From Spongiihabitans sp965206355 (lineage in GTDB: Bacteria; Pseudomonadota; Gammaproteobacteria; Arenicellales; Poriferihabitantaceae): a DNA stretch of 64,000 nucleotides. The notes beneath the pieces were generated by a model, which ran no database searches, was not told the origin of the DNA, and saw nothing but the letters and a program-made list of their open reading frames with translations. Positions 9,213 to 17,781 of the stretch are shown here, one piece after another; within the stretch, counting starts at the first letter, position 1, and each line of letters begins with the position of its first letter. The stretch is taken from the NCBI GenBank assembly GCA_965206355.1, contig OZ242212.1, forward strand, positions 744,001-808,000, read 5' to 3'. The position numbers and the translations under genes are program-made.

Positions 9213-9932
9213 GGGGCTGTCCTAGATAACACTGAAAGAGTGCTATCATGGGATCAATGAGAAAGAGTCGTTTAAGCCGTTATAAACAAGGTCGTCTTAT
9301 TGAGCATTTTGTGTCGGGTTCAACCGCCCGCACGGCAGCATTGCTGGTTGGGATCAACAAGTCCATATCGGCGTATTTTTATCACCGGTTGCGCGAGATT
9401 ATCGCATATGAGCTTGAACAAGAAAGCCATGAGGTTTTTGACGGGGAGATTGAAGTCGATGAAAGTTATTTGGGCGGTGGTTGTCAAGGCAAACGAGGTT
9501 GGGGAGTGGGCTGAGAAAAATCTCGGTGTTTGGCTTACTCAAACGGGGCGGGAGGGTTTACGCCAAGATTATCCCGGATGCCTGTTCAGCCACCTTGATG
9601 CCAATTATTGAGCGTAAAGTGGTCCCGGACAGCATCGTTTATTCCGACTGTTGGAGCGGTTATAATGTGCTGGACGTGAGCGATTTCAAGCACCACCGCA
9701 TCAACCATTCCCAACGCTTCGCGGAGCAGGGGAATCACATCAACGGCATTGAGAACTTTTGGAGTCAGGCGAAGCGTCATATGCACAAATTCAACGGTGT
9801 TCCCAAGGCGCATTTTGGGCTGTTTTTGAAGGAGTGCGAGTGGCGTTTTAACAACAGCGACCCAATATCTCAATTATTTCAATTAAAACAATGGGTTGGA
9901 GTTCATTTAAACTAGTTATCTAGGACAGCCCC
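9213..9932 (+). mobile_element. IS1595-family insertion sequence (IS1016-like), 720 bp
   Basis: Seen: perfect 18-bp terminal inverted repeats (GGGGCTGTCCTAGATAAC at 9213-9230 and its reverse complement at 9915-9932), flanked on both sides by the 8-bp direct repeat AAAATAAA (9205-9212 and 9933-9940). The inside codes for one transposase that is frameshifted. Length, ends and 8-bp target duplication fit the short IS1016 group of IS1595. The intact target duplication implies simple insertion without later rearrangement. Confidence 0.93.
9248..9915 (+). pseudogene. IS1595 transposase, frameshifted
   Basis: Seen: the first part (9248-9514) gives RKSRLSRYKQGRLIEHFVSG through EIEVDESYLGGG, then reaches a TGA. 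The second part continues in another frame from about 9490 (KISVFGLLKRGGRVYAKIIP) to the end, with VYSDCWSGYN and HINGIENFWSQAKRH. These are the D, D and N parts of the DDE/N-type site of the ISXO2-like domain. An intact relative would run through GKRG...FGLLKR in one frame, so a single indel between about 9495 and 9512 is inferred. The element is probably not autonomous unless the shift is suppressed. Confidence 0.88.
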
Positions 9933-9965
9933 AAAATAAAAATCGCAGATCAACATGTAAAGTTA

Positions 9966-10253
9966 GTGAAATGCTCAGAAGCGGATCAATGCTATGTGAG
10001 GTTGTCTCTGGGGTTTATCGGTCCTTGTTGCCATGGAAAAGATGAAATCAAGGTTTATAAACTGCTTTGCAGTATTGTCAAAGAATGGGCAGAAATTCAT
10101 CAACAAAAAGGGCTTCCCTTACCCAGCTTCACTAACAAAACATTTTCAGGTAAATTTGTTATTCGCGTAGGCAAAAATTTACACGAAGAATTAGTCATTA
10201 AAGCGACCCTATCTGATCAAAGCCTTAACCATCTGTGTACAAATCTGTTGTAG
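9966..10253 (+). CDS. HicB-family antitoxin-like protein, 5' end uncertain
   Basis: Seen: the C-terminal half FSGKFVIRVGKNLHEELVIK followed by a short helix matches the ribbon-helix-helix part of HicB-type proteins, and the N-terminal half (DQCYVRL..., CHGKDEIKVYKLLCSIVKEW) matches their degraded-RNase-fold domain. Known: HicB binds DNA and neutralises HicA toxin. No hicA-like gene is seen beside it. The start is a GTG at 9966; the frame is open upstream to the IS end without an ATG. After in-silico removal of the IS and one target copy, an upstream TAA falls in frame. It may be an orphan or a decayed gene whose promoter and start were affected by the IS. Confidence 0.6.
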   Translation: MKCSEADQCYVRLSLGFIGPCCHGKDEIKVYKLLCSIVKEWAEIHQQKGLPLPSFTNKTFSGKFVIRVGKNLHEELVIKATLSDQSLNHLCTNLL

Positions 10254-10445
10254 GATGCCATCACCAAGCGGTGTTGAGAGCAGGCACTCCTGATCTGGGC
10301 GCGCCTAAGGCAAACACCGCTTTTGACAATAACTCTGGCAGTGGAAACCACCGTGTTAAAATCGTCAGGGAAGACTATTACGCCATGACCAATACCGCTC
10401 CATCAAAGTTATTTGATTAAAGCCATTCTCATTGAAGCCACTTTA

Positions 10446-11435
10446 TTAATGTTTGTCCTTGCCATGATATTCCACCCCAAGGGCGCAATACTTTACCGTT
10501 TTGGCAGGAACCTCACCCAGAACGGTAATGCTGTGATTATTTAAGTGCCTTCGGTAGGCGTGTACTGCCCCCATTCGGCTTAAACCTTTCATTTCGCTTT
10601 TCCCTTCCCGTATTTCCCGGATAAAAACGGAGATAGACGATAAGCCATCGGAATACACGATGTGTTCAACTTCCTCGGCATTCATCGGGGACATTTTCCG
10701 AACATGCTTAATCAGCATATAACCGTCTGGTATTTGCGTGAGTCGCCAATCGGAAGCATCTACTGGCGTAGCAACAGGCATATTGTCCCCGAACAACTGC
10801 AGTTCATCCTTATTACTGACAGCGGCCAACTGCTCATCAGTAATTTCTTCTCCAATATGGACATCCGTGAACAAATATTGCTCTACAATTTTATTTTGTT
10901 GGTTGATTAAATCTGACCGTAACAGCAATCCTGTTGCTTTATCTGCCCAAAGGCTGTAGCCGTAGCGATAGCTATCATTCGGTATAACATCAATTTGATG
11001 CGTAAGGCGATTGGCAATTCGAGCATCGACACCTTCTACAAAATGATAATAGCGTTCTAATTGTTCGAAATCACTGGCCCGTATTTTCGGAAAACCACTG
11101 TAGCGTGTCTGTCGATAATCGTGTACCACCGTATTTTTGTCAGGCCTATAATACCAAACACTGTTGCGGTCTCTAATAACCTCTCTTTGTGGCCCGCTCA
11201 GCGAACACAGACGTTCTTGCATCACCCCTTCATCAACGCGCCGAACAATTTCCATCGTTTCAATTTTGCCAGCGTGGATATAAACCAATGTGCCGTCAAA
11301 ACTGACCTCAGTAGCGGCTGCATTAATTCTCATCAACCAGTCGGTCGCATCGGCAACGACATTCTCGGACAACAGTGCAATCAGCACAAGTGCCGTTAAT
11401 GTCGGAGTGCGTGGAGTGAAAGATAAATGTACCAT
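10446..11435 (-). CDS. rseB: Sigma-E factor regulatory protein RseB/MucB
   Basis: Periplasmic protein that binds RseA and shields it from DegS, linking envelope state to sigma-E release. Seen: a signal peptide (TLTALVLIALLSENVVADA), an N-terminal LolA/LppX-like lipid-sensing domain (FDGTLVYIHAGKIETMEIVR) and the C-terminal RseB domain. About 329 residues, normal for the family. The ATG at 11435 gives a compact signal peptide; an in-frame TTG lies 12 nt upstream. It is the last gene of the rpoE-rseA-rseB block on this strand; rseC and degP/mucD do not follow, the next gene being the HicB-like one on the other strand. Confidence 0.9.
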   Translation of the reverse strand: MVHLSFTPRTPTLTALVLIALLSENVVADATDWLMRINAAATEVSFDGTLVYIHAGKIETMEIVRRVDEGVMQERLCSLSGPQREVIRDRNSVWYYRPDKNTVVHDYRQTRYSGFPKIRASDFEQLERYYHFVEGVDARIANRLTHQIDVIPNDSYRYGYSLWADKATGLLLRSDLINQQNKIVEQYLFTDVHIGEEITDEQLAAVSNKDELQLFGDNMPVATPVDASDWRLTQIPDGYMLIKHVRKMSPMNAEEVEHIVYSDGLSSISVFIREIREGKSEMKGLSRMGAVHAYRRHLNNHSITVLGEVPAKTVKYCALGVEYHGKDKH

Positions 11436-11502
11436 GATGACAGTCAACCTAAGGCGCTAATCAAAGTGATAATCAGAGTTTCAACAGTTATGCTCAACAT
11501 TA

Positions 11503-12030
11503 TTATTGCGCTAACTGCTCAGCACGGACTAACTGGGCATAGCTAACCAAACCGCTCATTCCGGGTGATGCGGCAAACTCGGCATGATTGACCAACATTT
11601 CATCAAATTCCCGCGACCACTGCGCGTCACCATGACTATTAGCGTCGACATCAACGACCCTCGCGCCATTCGCCAGATTCACGGAATGTTCTTTATCCAG
11701 CGGATTCAAGATCATAACGGCAACCAATAGCAATGAAGCAGCGACTGACAATACGCCGACCGACTTCCATATATCGGCTTTTGCCGTTGTACTGACATCA
11801 TTCACTAACAACGGCACTAACACGGTTGGTTCTTGTTGCAGATTATGGCTAATGTTCGTGGCTAAATCTTTACCTGTATCAGACACCTCACCACGCATTA
11901 CATGGCCGATTAAGTGGTAACACTTCCATGATTTTCTCGCCGCTTCATTGTTGCTAATTTGTTCAAGCAACTCATCCCACTGCTTCGGGTGCAACTCCTG
12001 ATCTATTAGCTGAGATATCTTTTCATTCAT
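11503..12030 (-). CDS. rseA: Anti-sigma-E factor RseA/MucA
   Basis: Single-pass inner membrane anti-sigma factor. Seen: the N-terminal cytoplasmic domain (EKISQLIDQELHPKQWDELL and YHLIGHVMRGE) corresponds to the sigma-binding RseA_N region. One membrane segment lies at about residues 91-109 (VGVLSVAASLLLVAVMIL), followed by a short periplasmic tail of about 65 residues. It lies between rpoE and rseB in the canonical order. Known: stress-triggered proteolysis by DegS and RseP frees sigma-E; those proteases are not in this window. Sequence conservation in this family is low, so the call relies on topology and gene order as much as on residues. Confidence 0.88.
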   Translation of the reverse strand: MNEKISQLIDQELHPKQWDELLEQISNNEAARKSWKCYHLIGHVMRGEVSDTGKDLATNISHNLQQEPTVLVPLLVNDVSTTAKADIWKSVGVLSVAASLLLVAVMILNPLDKEHSVNLANGARVVDVDANSHGDAQWSREFDEMLVNHAEFAASPGMSGLVSYAQLVRAEQLAQ

Positions 12031-12226
12031 TCTTTATCGCCTGCATCAGTGATTAAATTTGTCATATTGTTGGGGTTGTGTTTATACGTCAAGGTACCAT
12101 TATTAGTGTTGCAAGGTTGGCGATAGTTCACCACGATAATGTATTTAATCACTTTTTGGACTTGGCTTTCGGTAATGCTACAACGGTCTGACGCATCACC
12201 TACACTGTCCGAGCTTATACTATCGC

Positions 12227-12799
12227 CTAAATTAAATCGGTTATCGCCCGTTCAATCGCTTCCCGTGCCCTGAAAATTCGGGAGCGTACTGTCCCAATGG
12301 GGCAATCCATTGCCACTGCGATATCTCCATAACTTAAGCCATCAAACTCCCTGAGCTGAATCGCCTCTTTAAGCTCTGTCGGTAGCTTATTTATTGAATG
12401 CTTAATCGCCTCCACTAATTGATCGGTTTGTGCCAGTTGTTCCGGCGAATTTAACTCTATCAGCCGTTCAGTCGCATGACCATGCACCATCTCATCAACA
12501 ATCACATCCTCTGCGGGTGGTCGTCTGCTCGCTGCTATTAAACAATTTTTGGCCGTATTAACGGCAATACGATAGAGCCAGGTATAAAATGCGCTATCAC
12601 CTCTAAAACGCGATATTGCCCGATAAACCTTGATAAATGATTCCTGAACGACATCTTCCTGCTCCGAGCTGTCTTTTACGAAGCGACTAACCAAATGCTT
12701 GATTCTGAATTGATACTTTTCAACCAACAGATTAAACGCCTGTTTATCACCATTTTGCACGCGCCTCACCAGCACCATATCACTGTCGTCTTGATTCAT
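12227..12799 (-). CDS. rpoE: RNA polymerase sigma-E factor (RpoE/AlgU)
   Basis: Extracytoplasmic-function sigma factor for envelope stress. Seen: 190 residues; region 2 around QEDVVQESFIKVYRAISRFR and YTWLYRIAVNTAKN, and region 4 around GLSYGDIAVAMDCPIGTVRS, nearly identical in pattern to E. coli RpoE and Pseudomonas AlgU. It heads the rpoE-rseA-rseB unit, with 196 bp before rseA in which I see no gene. Autoregulation is usual for the family, but I could not identify a convincing sigma-E promoter by eye in the 200 bp upstream. Confidence 0.95.
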   Translation of the reverse strand: MNQDDSDMVLVRRVQNGDKQAFNLLVEKYQFRIKHLVSRFVKDSSEQEDVVQESFIKVYRAISRFRGDSAFYTWLYRIAVNTAKNCLIAASRRPPAEDVIVDEMVHGHATERLIELNSPEQLAQTDQLVEAIKHSINKLPTELKEAIQLREFDGLSYGDIAVAMDCPIGTVRSRIFRAREAIERAITDLI

Positions 12800-13002
12800 G
12801 TTAACTCACAAGCATTCATGTCGTTGCACCGACAATGTGGGAGATGAGTGGACAATGCACAATCATTCTTGCAAAAAAATGGTAGTTAATTTCACGGGTC
12901 GGAATTTTGCCACAAAAACGACTGATGTGGAAATATATTGCGCCGATTCAGCACCGATACCAAGCCATCAGGTCGCCTCCGCGCGTTTCTGGTCAGCACA
13001 AT

Positions 13003-14787
13003 CTACGCCGAGACGACAGGCTGAAAATGCTCAATAAGCAATTGCAACGAACGCTCACATCTAAAATCGTTGACACACAACTGATACACGGCATGTATTT
13101 GCTCTAATTGCGGTGGCGGCTGTCCCGGCTCGATAGCCCTGAATGCAATCCCTTGAAAATTTTCAGTCATATCAGCGCGTTGCAATGTAAAACGAAGGTG
13201 AGACTCACCCACCACTTTTTGCTCTATTACTGTAAATGTGCCATCAAACAGAGGCGCGAGAAAGCCCTGCCCCCAAGGTGCCGCCAGACGCAACGTTTCG
13301 GCAGTATCCAGTGTCATTTCATTTTTAGATAAGTCGCCATCAGTATAAATAATCGGTATTGCACTGGTACTATCAAAGTAACGGGCAACATGGCAATGAA
13401 AGGCCGTTCGAAATGCCTGCAGATTATCAGCGTCAATGGTCAATCCGGCTGCCATTGCATGCCCACCAAATGTGATAAGCAACCCGGGATGTGCGGATGA
13501 AATGTTTTCCAGCATATCTTTAATATGCAACCCATAAACTGATCGCACCGAACCTGACAACCGATTATCTGCGCTATCAGCAAAGGCAACTACCGGTTGA
13601 TCCGTTTTATCTTTTATCCGCGATGCGATTAATCCAGTTATGCCTTGATGCCAACCGGATTCGTATAAACAAAACCCCTGCATGTTTGATTGCGTTGCCC
13701 TTGTATTGGGTTGTGCGGTCTCGATAGCGCGTACTATCGCCATCGCCTGCGATTGCATCTTTTTCTCAATCTGCTGCCGTTCAAGATTGATTTCATTCAA
13801 TTGCGTGGCATAGTGCCATGCCTGTTGGTCATTATCCGCCAACAAGCATTCAATGCCAGTCGAAATATCCTTCAGTCTGCCAGCGGCATTCAATTTTGGT
13901 GCCACCACGAAACCCAAATCTGATGCAATAATATGCTCACGATAACGTATTGTCTCTTGTTTAGTACGCGGGTGTCGTGCACCCACTGCCATCAAAGCGC
14001 GTATTCCCGCTCGGCATTTTCCTGCTTTAATGCGTGCGACACCCTGCTCAACCAATATGCGGTTGTTGTAGTCCAGTGGCACCAGATCGGCAACCGTGCC
14101 CAAAGCCACTAAATCCAGATACTCCGCCAGATTCGGGAACGCGAGGTTCATATCTTCAAACCAGTTCACTGCTTTTAACTTTGCCCGTAGCAGTAAAAGC
14201 AAATAGAACATCACCCCAACCCCGGCAAGCGTTTTACTCGGAAACGCACATCCGGGTTGATTGGGATTCAATATGGCATCGGCATCAGGCAATACCTCAC
14301 CGGCGAGATGATGATCGGTGATGATAACCGAAATGTTTTTTTGTTTTAGCAACGCAACCCCTTCTACACTGCTAATGCCATTATCCACCGTAATAACCAA
14401 ATCGGGCCGTTTTTGCAACGCAATTTCGGCAATGCCCACAGACAAGCCATAACCAAATTCAAAGCGGTTAGGCACCAGATAACCCACATTATTCGCCCCC
14501 ATCGCTCTGAGCGCAATCAACCCCAGTGCCGTAGCGGTAGCACCATCGGTATCATAGTCGCCAATAATTAAAATAGACTGTTGGTTTTTTAACGCCGAGA
14601 ACAGTAATTGAGTTGCCCGCGCCCCCGCTTTTAGCGTATCGGGCAACAACAACCGCGCCAGCGGATAGGTCAACTCAGCTAGATCGGTTAAATTTCGGTT
14701 CTCGAATATCCGTCTGAGCAAAGGCGACAACGCCGCATCACCCAAATCAGATTCAGATTGCCTACGACAAATTTTTCTTTTTTTCAC
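13003..14787 (-). CDS. recJ: Single-stranded-DNA-specific exonuclease RecJ
   Basis: 5'-3' single-strand exonuclease acting in RecF-pathway recombination and mismatch repair. Seen: DHH-superfamily motifs IIGDYDTDGATATA (motif I), VITVDNGISS, ITDHHLAGEVLPDADAILNP (DHH motif) and the DHHA1 region with FGGHAMAAGLTI. The GTG at 14787 is preferred: it begins VKKRKICRRQ, matching the family N-terminus, and has GGGAAG 7 nt upstream. A longer frame exists to 14877 but its extra 30 residues look unrelated. The resulting 594 residues are close to E. coli RecJ (577). Confidence 0.92.
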   Translation of the reverse strand: MKKRKICRRQSESDLGDAALSPLLRRIFENRNLTDLAELTYPLARLLLPDTLKAGARATQLLFSALKNQQSILIIGDYDTDGATATALGLIALRAMGANNVGYLVPNRFEFGYGLSVGIAEIALQKRPDLVITVDNGISSVEGVALLKQKNISVIITDHHLAGEVLPDADAILNPNQPGCAFPSKTLAGVGVMFYLLLLLRAKLKAVNWFEDMNLAFPNLAEYLDLVALGTVADLVPLDYNNRILVEQGVARIKAGKCRAGIRALMAVGARHPRTKQETIRYREHIIASDLGFVVAPKLNAAGRLKDISTGIECLLADNDQQAWHYATQLNEINLERQQIEKKMQSQAMAIVRAIETAQPNTRATQSNMQGFCLYESGWHQGITGLIASRIKDKTDQPVVAFADSADNRLSGSVRSVYGLHIKDMLENISSAHPGLLITFGGHAMAAGLTIDADNLQAFRTAFHCHVARYFDSTSAIPIIYTDGDLSKNEMTLDTAETLRLAAPWGQGFLAPLFDGTFTVIEQKVVGESHLRFTLQRADMTENFQGIAFRAIEPGQPPPQLEQIHAVYQLCVNDFRCERSLQLLIEHFQPVVSA

Positions 14788-14927
14788 ATTCTGCTTCCCA
14801 TTAAATACCAGTAGCAGCAAAAACCAATCACGGAAAAACCCTAATGACTGACGACCGAAAACACCCTGCATTAACAAAGAAACAGCGCAAGTTTAATCAT
14901 TGCCTTATGCTTTAAGCCATACATACT

Positions 14928-15066
14928 GAGACCTTTGCACGGAAGATGATTTCGCTTTTAGGCCAGGCAAAAACGCACGGAATGAGGGAGTTTATGCTTA
15001 TAAATGACCGATTGAGTACGTTTTTAACGTAGCATGGAGGTGAAATGGCTTTCGTGCAAAGGTCTC
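14928..15066 (+). repeat. 139-bp MITE-like element, copy A
   Basis: Starts GAGACCTTTGCACGGAAG and ends with the imperfect inverted complement (CTTTCGTGCAAAGGTCTC): an 18-bp terminal inverted repeat with one mismatch. It is flanked on both sides by ATACT (14923-14927 and 15067-15071), a target duplication. Length is exactly 139 bp, as in four other copies in this window. No reading frame is kept across copies. It lies between recJ and the YhdH-like gene. Confidence 0.9.
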
Positions 15067-15121
15067 ATACTGAGCAAACAGACAATCTAGCGCATTAACA
15101 ACGCCACAGAGGAGGTCAGTA

Positions 15122-16111
15122 TTACTGAATTTTTATCACGGTTCTACCCCAATTACTGCCATTTAGATAGTCATCAAATGCGCCAGGTAATTCTTCGAAA
15201 ACAATTTCGCGGGTCACGATTTTATCCAGATGTCGCGGTTTTAATTCGGCACCCAGACTGCACCATATCTGCTTGCGAACAGCAGCCGGCATTTCAATAG
15301 AGTTGATGCCCAACAGCGATACCCCGCGCAAAATGAACGGCATTACCGTGGTATTGAGTTTGTAATCATCGACCAGACCAATACTGGCAATATTGCCCCA
15401 GGGTTTAACTGTGCGGGTGAGCCATGCCAGCGTTTCTCCACCGGCATTATCGACCGCACCACCCCAGAGTGCCGATTCTAAGGGGCGGCTACCCATTTCT
15501 AAGCTATGCCGGTCTATACACTCACTTGCACCAAGTTGTTTCAGGTATGCGTAACATTCTTTTTTACCAGTGAAAGCACTCACCTGATAGCCATTTGATG
15601 CAAGAATATCTATGGCAATGCTACCCACGCCACCACTCGCGCCGGTGACCACTATGGCACCATCATCGGGCGTTTGACCATTAGTTTCCATTCGCGCTAC
15701 GGCCATTGCTGCGGTAAATCCCGCAGTACCCAATGCCATAGCTTCGCGCAAACTTAATCCTTTCGGCAAGGCAACAACACCATCCGCTTTGACCCGGGCG
15801 ACTTCCGCATAACCTCCATCTGCCGTTTCCGACAATCCCCCTCCTGCCACCAATACCTCATCACCTTCCTTAAAGCGCGCATCACTGGATTGCATAACCA
15901 CACCAGACAGGTCAATACCGCCATTGAGCGGATATTGGCGTAAAATTTTGCCACTTCCAGTGGCTGCCAGCACGTCTTTGAAGTTTATTCCTGACCAGCT
16001 AACACGAATAACGACTTCGCCCTCACTGAGCTGCTGCACCGTCATATTCTCGAAACCGGCAACTATATTTTTTTCAACTTGATTGATTCTGAAAGCGCGA
16101 AATGATGTCAT
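15122..16111 (-). CDS. YhdH/AcuI-family quinone/acrylyl-CoA reductase
   Basis: Medium-chain dehydrogenase/reductase of the YhdH/AcuI family, NADPH-dependent. AcuI reduces acryloyl-CoA to propionyl-CoA; E. coli YhdH has the same activity. Seen: SGINFKDVLAATGSGKILR at the N-terminal substrate domain, GTAGFTAAMAVARME, the nucleotide-binding GASGGVGSIAIDILA, and a C-terminal GSNWGRTVIKI. No zinc ligands, as expected. The ATG at 16111 (TSFRAFRINQVE) is the likely start; an in-frame ATG lies 12 nt upstream. It stands alone on its strand between MITE copy A and pgpA. The true substrate cannot be read from sequence. Confidence 0.85.
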   Translation of the reverse strand: MTSFRAFRINQVEKNIVAGFENMTVQQLSEGEVVIRVSWSGINFKDVLAATGSGKILRQYPLNGGIDLSGVVMQSSDARFKEGDEVLVAGGGLSETADGGYAEVARVKADGVVALPKGLSLREAMALGTAGFTAAMAVARMETNGQTPDDGAIVVTGASGGVGSIAIDILASNGYQVSAFTGKKECYAYLKQLGASECIDRHSLEMGSRPLESALWGGAVDNAGGETLAWLTRTVKPWGNIASIGLVDDYKLNTTVMPFILRGVSLLGINSIEMPAAVRKQIWCSLGAELKPRHLDKIVTREIVFEELPGAFDDYLNGSNWGRTVIKIQ

Positions 16112-16178
16112 GATTCGTTCCAATAGATTAGTTACTGATAAGGTTTAGGGTCAATGTGCCCATCTTTAGGACATCGGC

Positions 16179-16676
16179 TCACAGCGGTAAATAAGGCAAT
16201 AATGTTCTGAGTATGATATTGGCAAATAGCGCCGCAATAATATCGTCCAGCATGATACCCAAACCACCGTGTAGTCGCCGATCAAGGTAACTAATCGGCC
16301 AGGGTTTGCAAATATCAAACAACCGAAACAGGATAAAACCCGCTACCAGCGTCAAACCGTGTACCGGAATGAAAAGCAGAGTCAGCATCATACCGGCGAT
16401 TTCGTCCCAAACAATGGCGGGGTGATCCTGCGCGGTGCTATCCTGCCCGACCAATGTTTTTGCGACCACGCCACAAATCGCCACCCCGCCGCCGACACAA
16501 ACCAATGTGGCAAGAGCATATACCCACACGGTGGATTGGGCGCATACCCAAACAAGTGGAATAGCGACTAATGTACCTGCCGTACCGGGTGCTTTCGGCA
16601 ACAGCCCGGCACCAAACCCGAATGCCAGAAAATGCAGCGGGGATTGGAATAGCTGCTGACGGCTAATGCTACGAAT
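16179..16676 (-). CDS. pgpA: Phosphatidylglycerophosphatase A, non-standard start
   Basis: Membrane phosphatase converting phosphatidylglycerophosphate to phosphatidylglycerol. Seen: VWDEIAGMMLTLLFIP and FRLFDICKPWPISYLDRRLH with GIMLDDIIAALF, the PgpA acidic motifs. Odd: the conserved N-terminal part HFLAFGFGAGLLPKAPGTAG lies upstream of the first usual start codon (TTG at 16601). The frame is open to a TAA at 16683-16685 with no ATG or GTG. Possible starts are ATT at 16676, which has GGGGT 8 nt upstream inside the nusB end, ATT at 16667, or CTG codons. ATT is assumed here; a frameshift or an eroded start is the alternative. The gene follows nusB directly, where thiL usually sits. Confidence 0.8.
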   Translation of the reverse strand: MRSISRQQLFQSPLHFLAFGFGAGLLPKAPGTAGTLVAIPLVWVCAQSTVWVYALATLVCVGGGVAICGVVAKTLVGQDSTAQDHPAIVWDEIAGMMLTLLFIPVHGLTLVAGFILFRLFDICKPWPISYLDRRLHGGLGIMLDDIIAALFANIILRTLLPYLPL

Positions 16677-17133
16677 TGCTGTTTACCCCGTTTTTTGCCA
16701 TGCTTTTGGTCGCATTTTTGGTTGCGCCTCTGAGTTCACGGGCAATTTTATCGAGCACACCGTTGACGTATTTGTAACTATACTCCGAAGCAAATACCTT
16801 TGCCAAATCAATCGCCTCATCAAGGATAACTCGGGTCGGAATATCCGCTTCAAATTTAAGTTCGTAGGTAGCGACTCTGAGTATGGCATGATCAATCAAA
16901 TCAACCATTTCCAGTTTGCGATCCAGATGAGGCGATATAAGTTGATCAATAGCTTCGACTTGGCTTGGGATATTGTGGATCAGCGTTAAAAAATAATCGA
17001 GATGTGCGCCTGACAGGTTATCATTTTTGATAAAACCACTTTCAATCTCCGAAGCTGCCTGAGCGGTTACACCCCATTGATAGAGTGCCTGTACCGCACA
17101 CCTTCTGGCAAGATGCCGACCACTACGCGCCAT
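16669..17133 (-). CDS. nusB: Transcription antitermination protein NusB
   Basis: Binds boxA RNA with NusE/S10 and supports antitermination in rRNA operons. Seen: 154 residues; N-terminal basic GRHLARRCAVQALYQWGVT, central DHAILRVATYELKFEADIPT, and C-terminal NEAIDLAK-like DEAIDLAKVFASEYSYKYVN, all typical. It follows ribH in the conserved rib-nusB order. Its last codons overlap the open frame of pgpA. The C-terminal tail after KIARELR (about 20 residues, rich in Lys, Asn and Ser) is longer than usual. Confidence 0.94.
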   Translation of the reverse strand: MARSGRHLARRCAVQALYQWGVTAQAASEIESGFIKNDNLSGAHLDYFLTLIHNIPSQVEAIDQLISPHLDRKLEMVDLIDHAILRVATYELKFEADIPTRVILDEAIDLAKVFASEYSYKYVNGVLDKIARELRGATKNATKSMAKNGVNSNS

Positions 17134-17219
17134 TAGAGTAATCAGCCGATGTCTTGTTTATCAATGCCCTGTTTATCATTGGTATGCTGAAAATCAAGAA
17201 GCTAATACGTAATGATTCA

Positions 17220-17687
17220 TCATAACTGTTTCAGCAGGCTCACCATTTCCAACGCCGCTAATGCGCAGTCAGCACCTTTGTTGCCCGCCTTGGTGCCTGC
17301 CCGTTCAATAGCCTGCTCAATGGTGTCTACGGTCAAGACCCCGAAAATGATGGGGATATCACTTTGCAAACTCAATTGGGCAATACCTTTTGCACACTCA
17401 CCCGCAACAAAATCAAAATGTGCGGTTGCACCCCGAATCACTGCCCCCAAGCTAATAATTGCCGCATAGTTTGCGCTTTCAACCAGCTTTTTTGCCACTT
17501 GCGGTATTTCAAAAGCACCGGGAACCCAAATACAATCAATATCCGTATCATCAATACCGTGGAGGGTCAGGGTGTCTGTCGCGCCCTGTATTAACTGGTC
17601 GGTTATGAAATGATTAAATCGACTGGCAACCAGAGCATATCGACCCGAACAATTTGTGAAATCACCGGACAGTTGTTTTGTTTTCAT
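17220..17687 (-). CDS. ribH: 6,7-dimethyl-8-ribityllumazine synthase
   Basis: Condenses ribitylamino-uracil with dihydroxybutanone phosphate, the penultimate step of riboflavin synthesis. Seen: 155 residues with RYALVASRFNHFITDQLIQG, WVPGAFEIPQVAKKL, GAVIRGATAHFDFVAGEC and PIIFGVLTVDTIEQAIERAG, covering the active-site loops and the catalytic His in GATAHFD. It sits between ribBA and nusB, in the order usual for Proteobacteria. Confidence 0.95.
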   Translation of the reverse strand: MKTKQLSGDFTNCSGRYALVASRFNHFITDQLIQGATDTLTLHGIDDTDIDCIWVPGAFEIPQVAKKLVESANYAAIISLGAVIRGATAHFDFVAGECAKGIAQLSLQSDIPIIFGVLTVDTIEQAIERAGTKAGNKGADCALAALEMVSLLKQL

Positions 17688-17781
17688 AGGTATTCGCTAG
17701 ATTGGGAATTGATAATAACGGCTGGTCGCGCTGCCAGAATGTTGTAGCGTCATCATACCTGAGTTAACGTTATTGATGGCA

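Noticed and set aside
10235..10420. Small frame after the HicB-like gene
   Set aside because: It overlaps the HicB end, has no ribosome site or recognisable domain, and composition looks non-coding.
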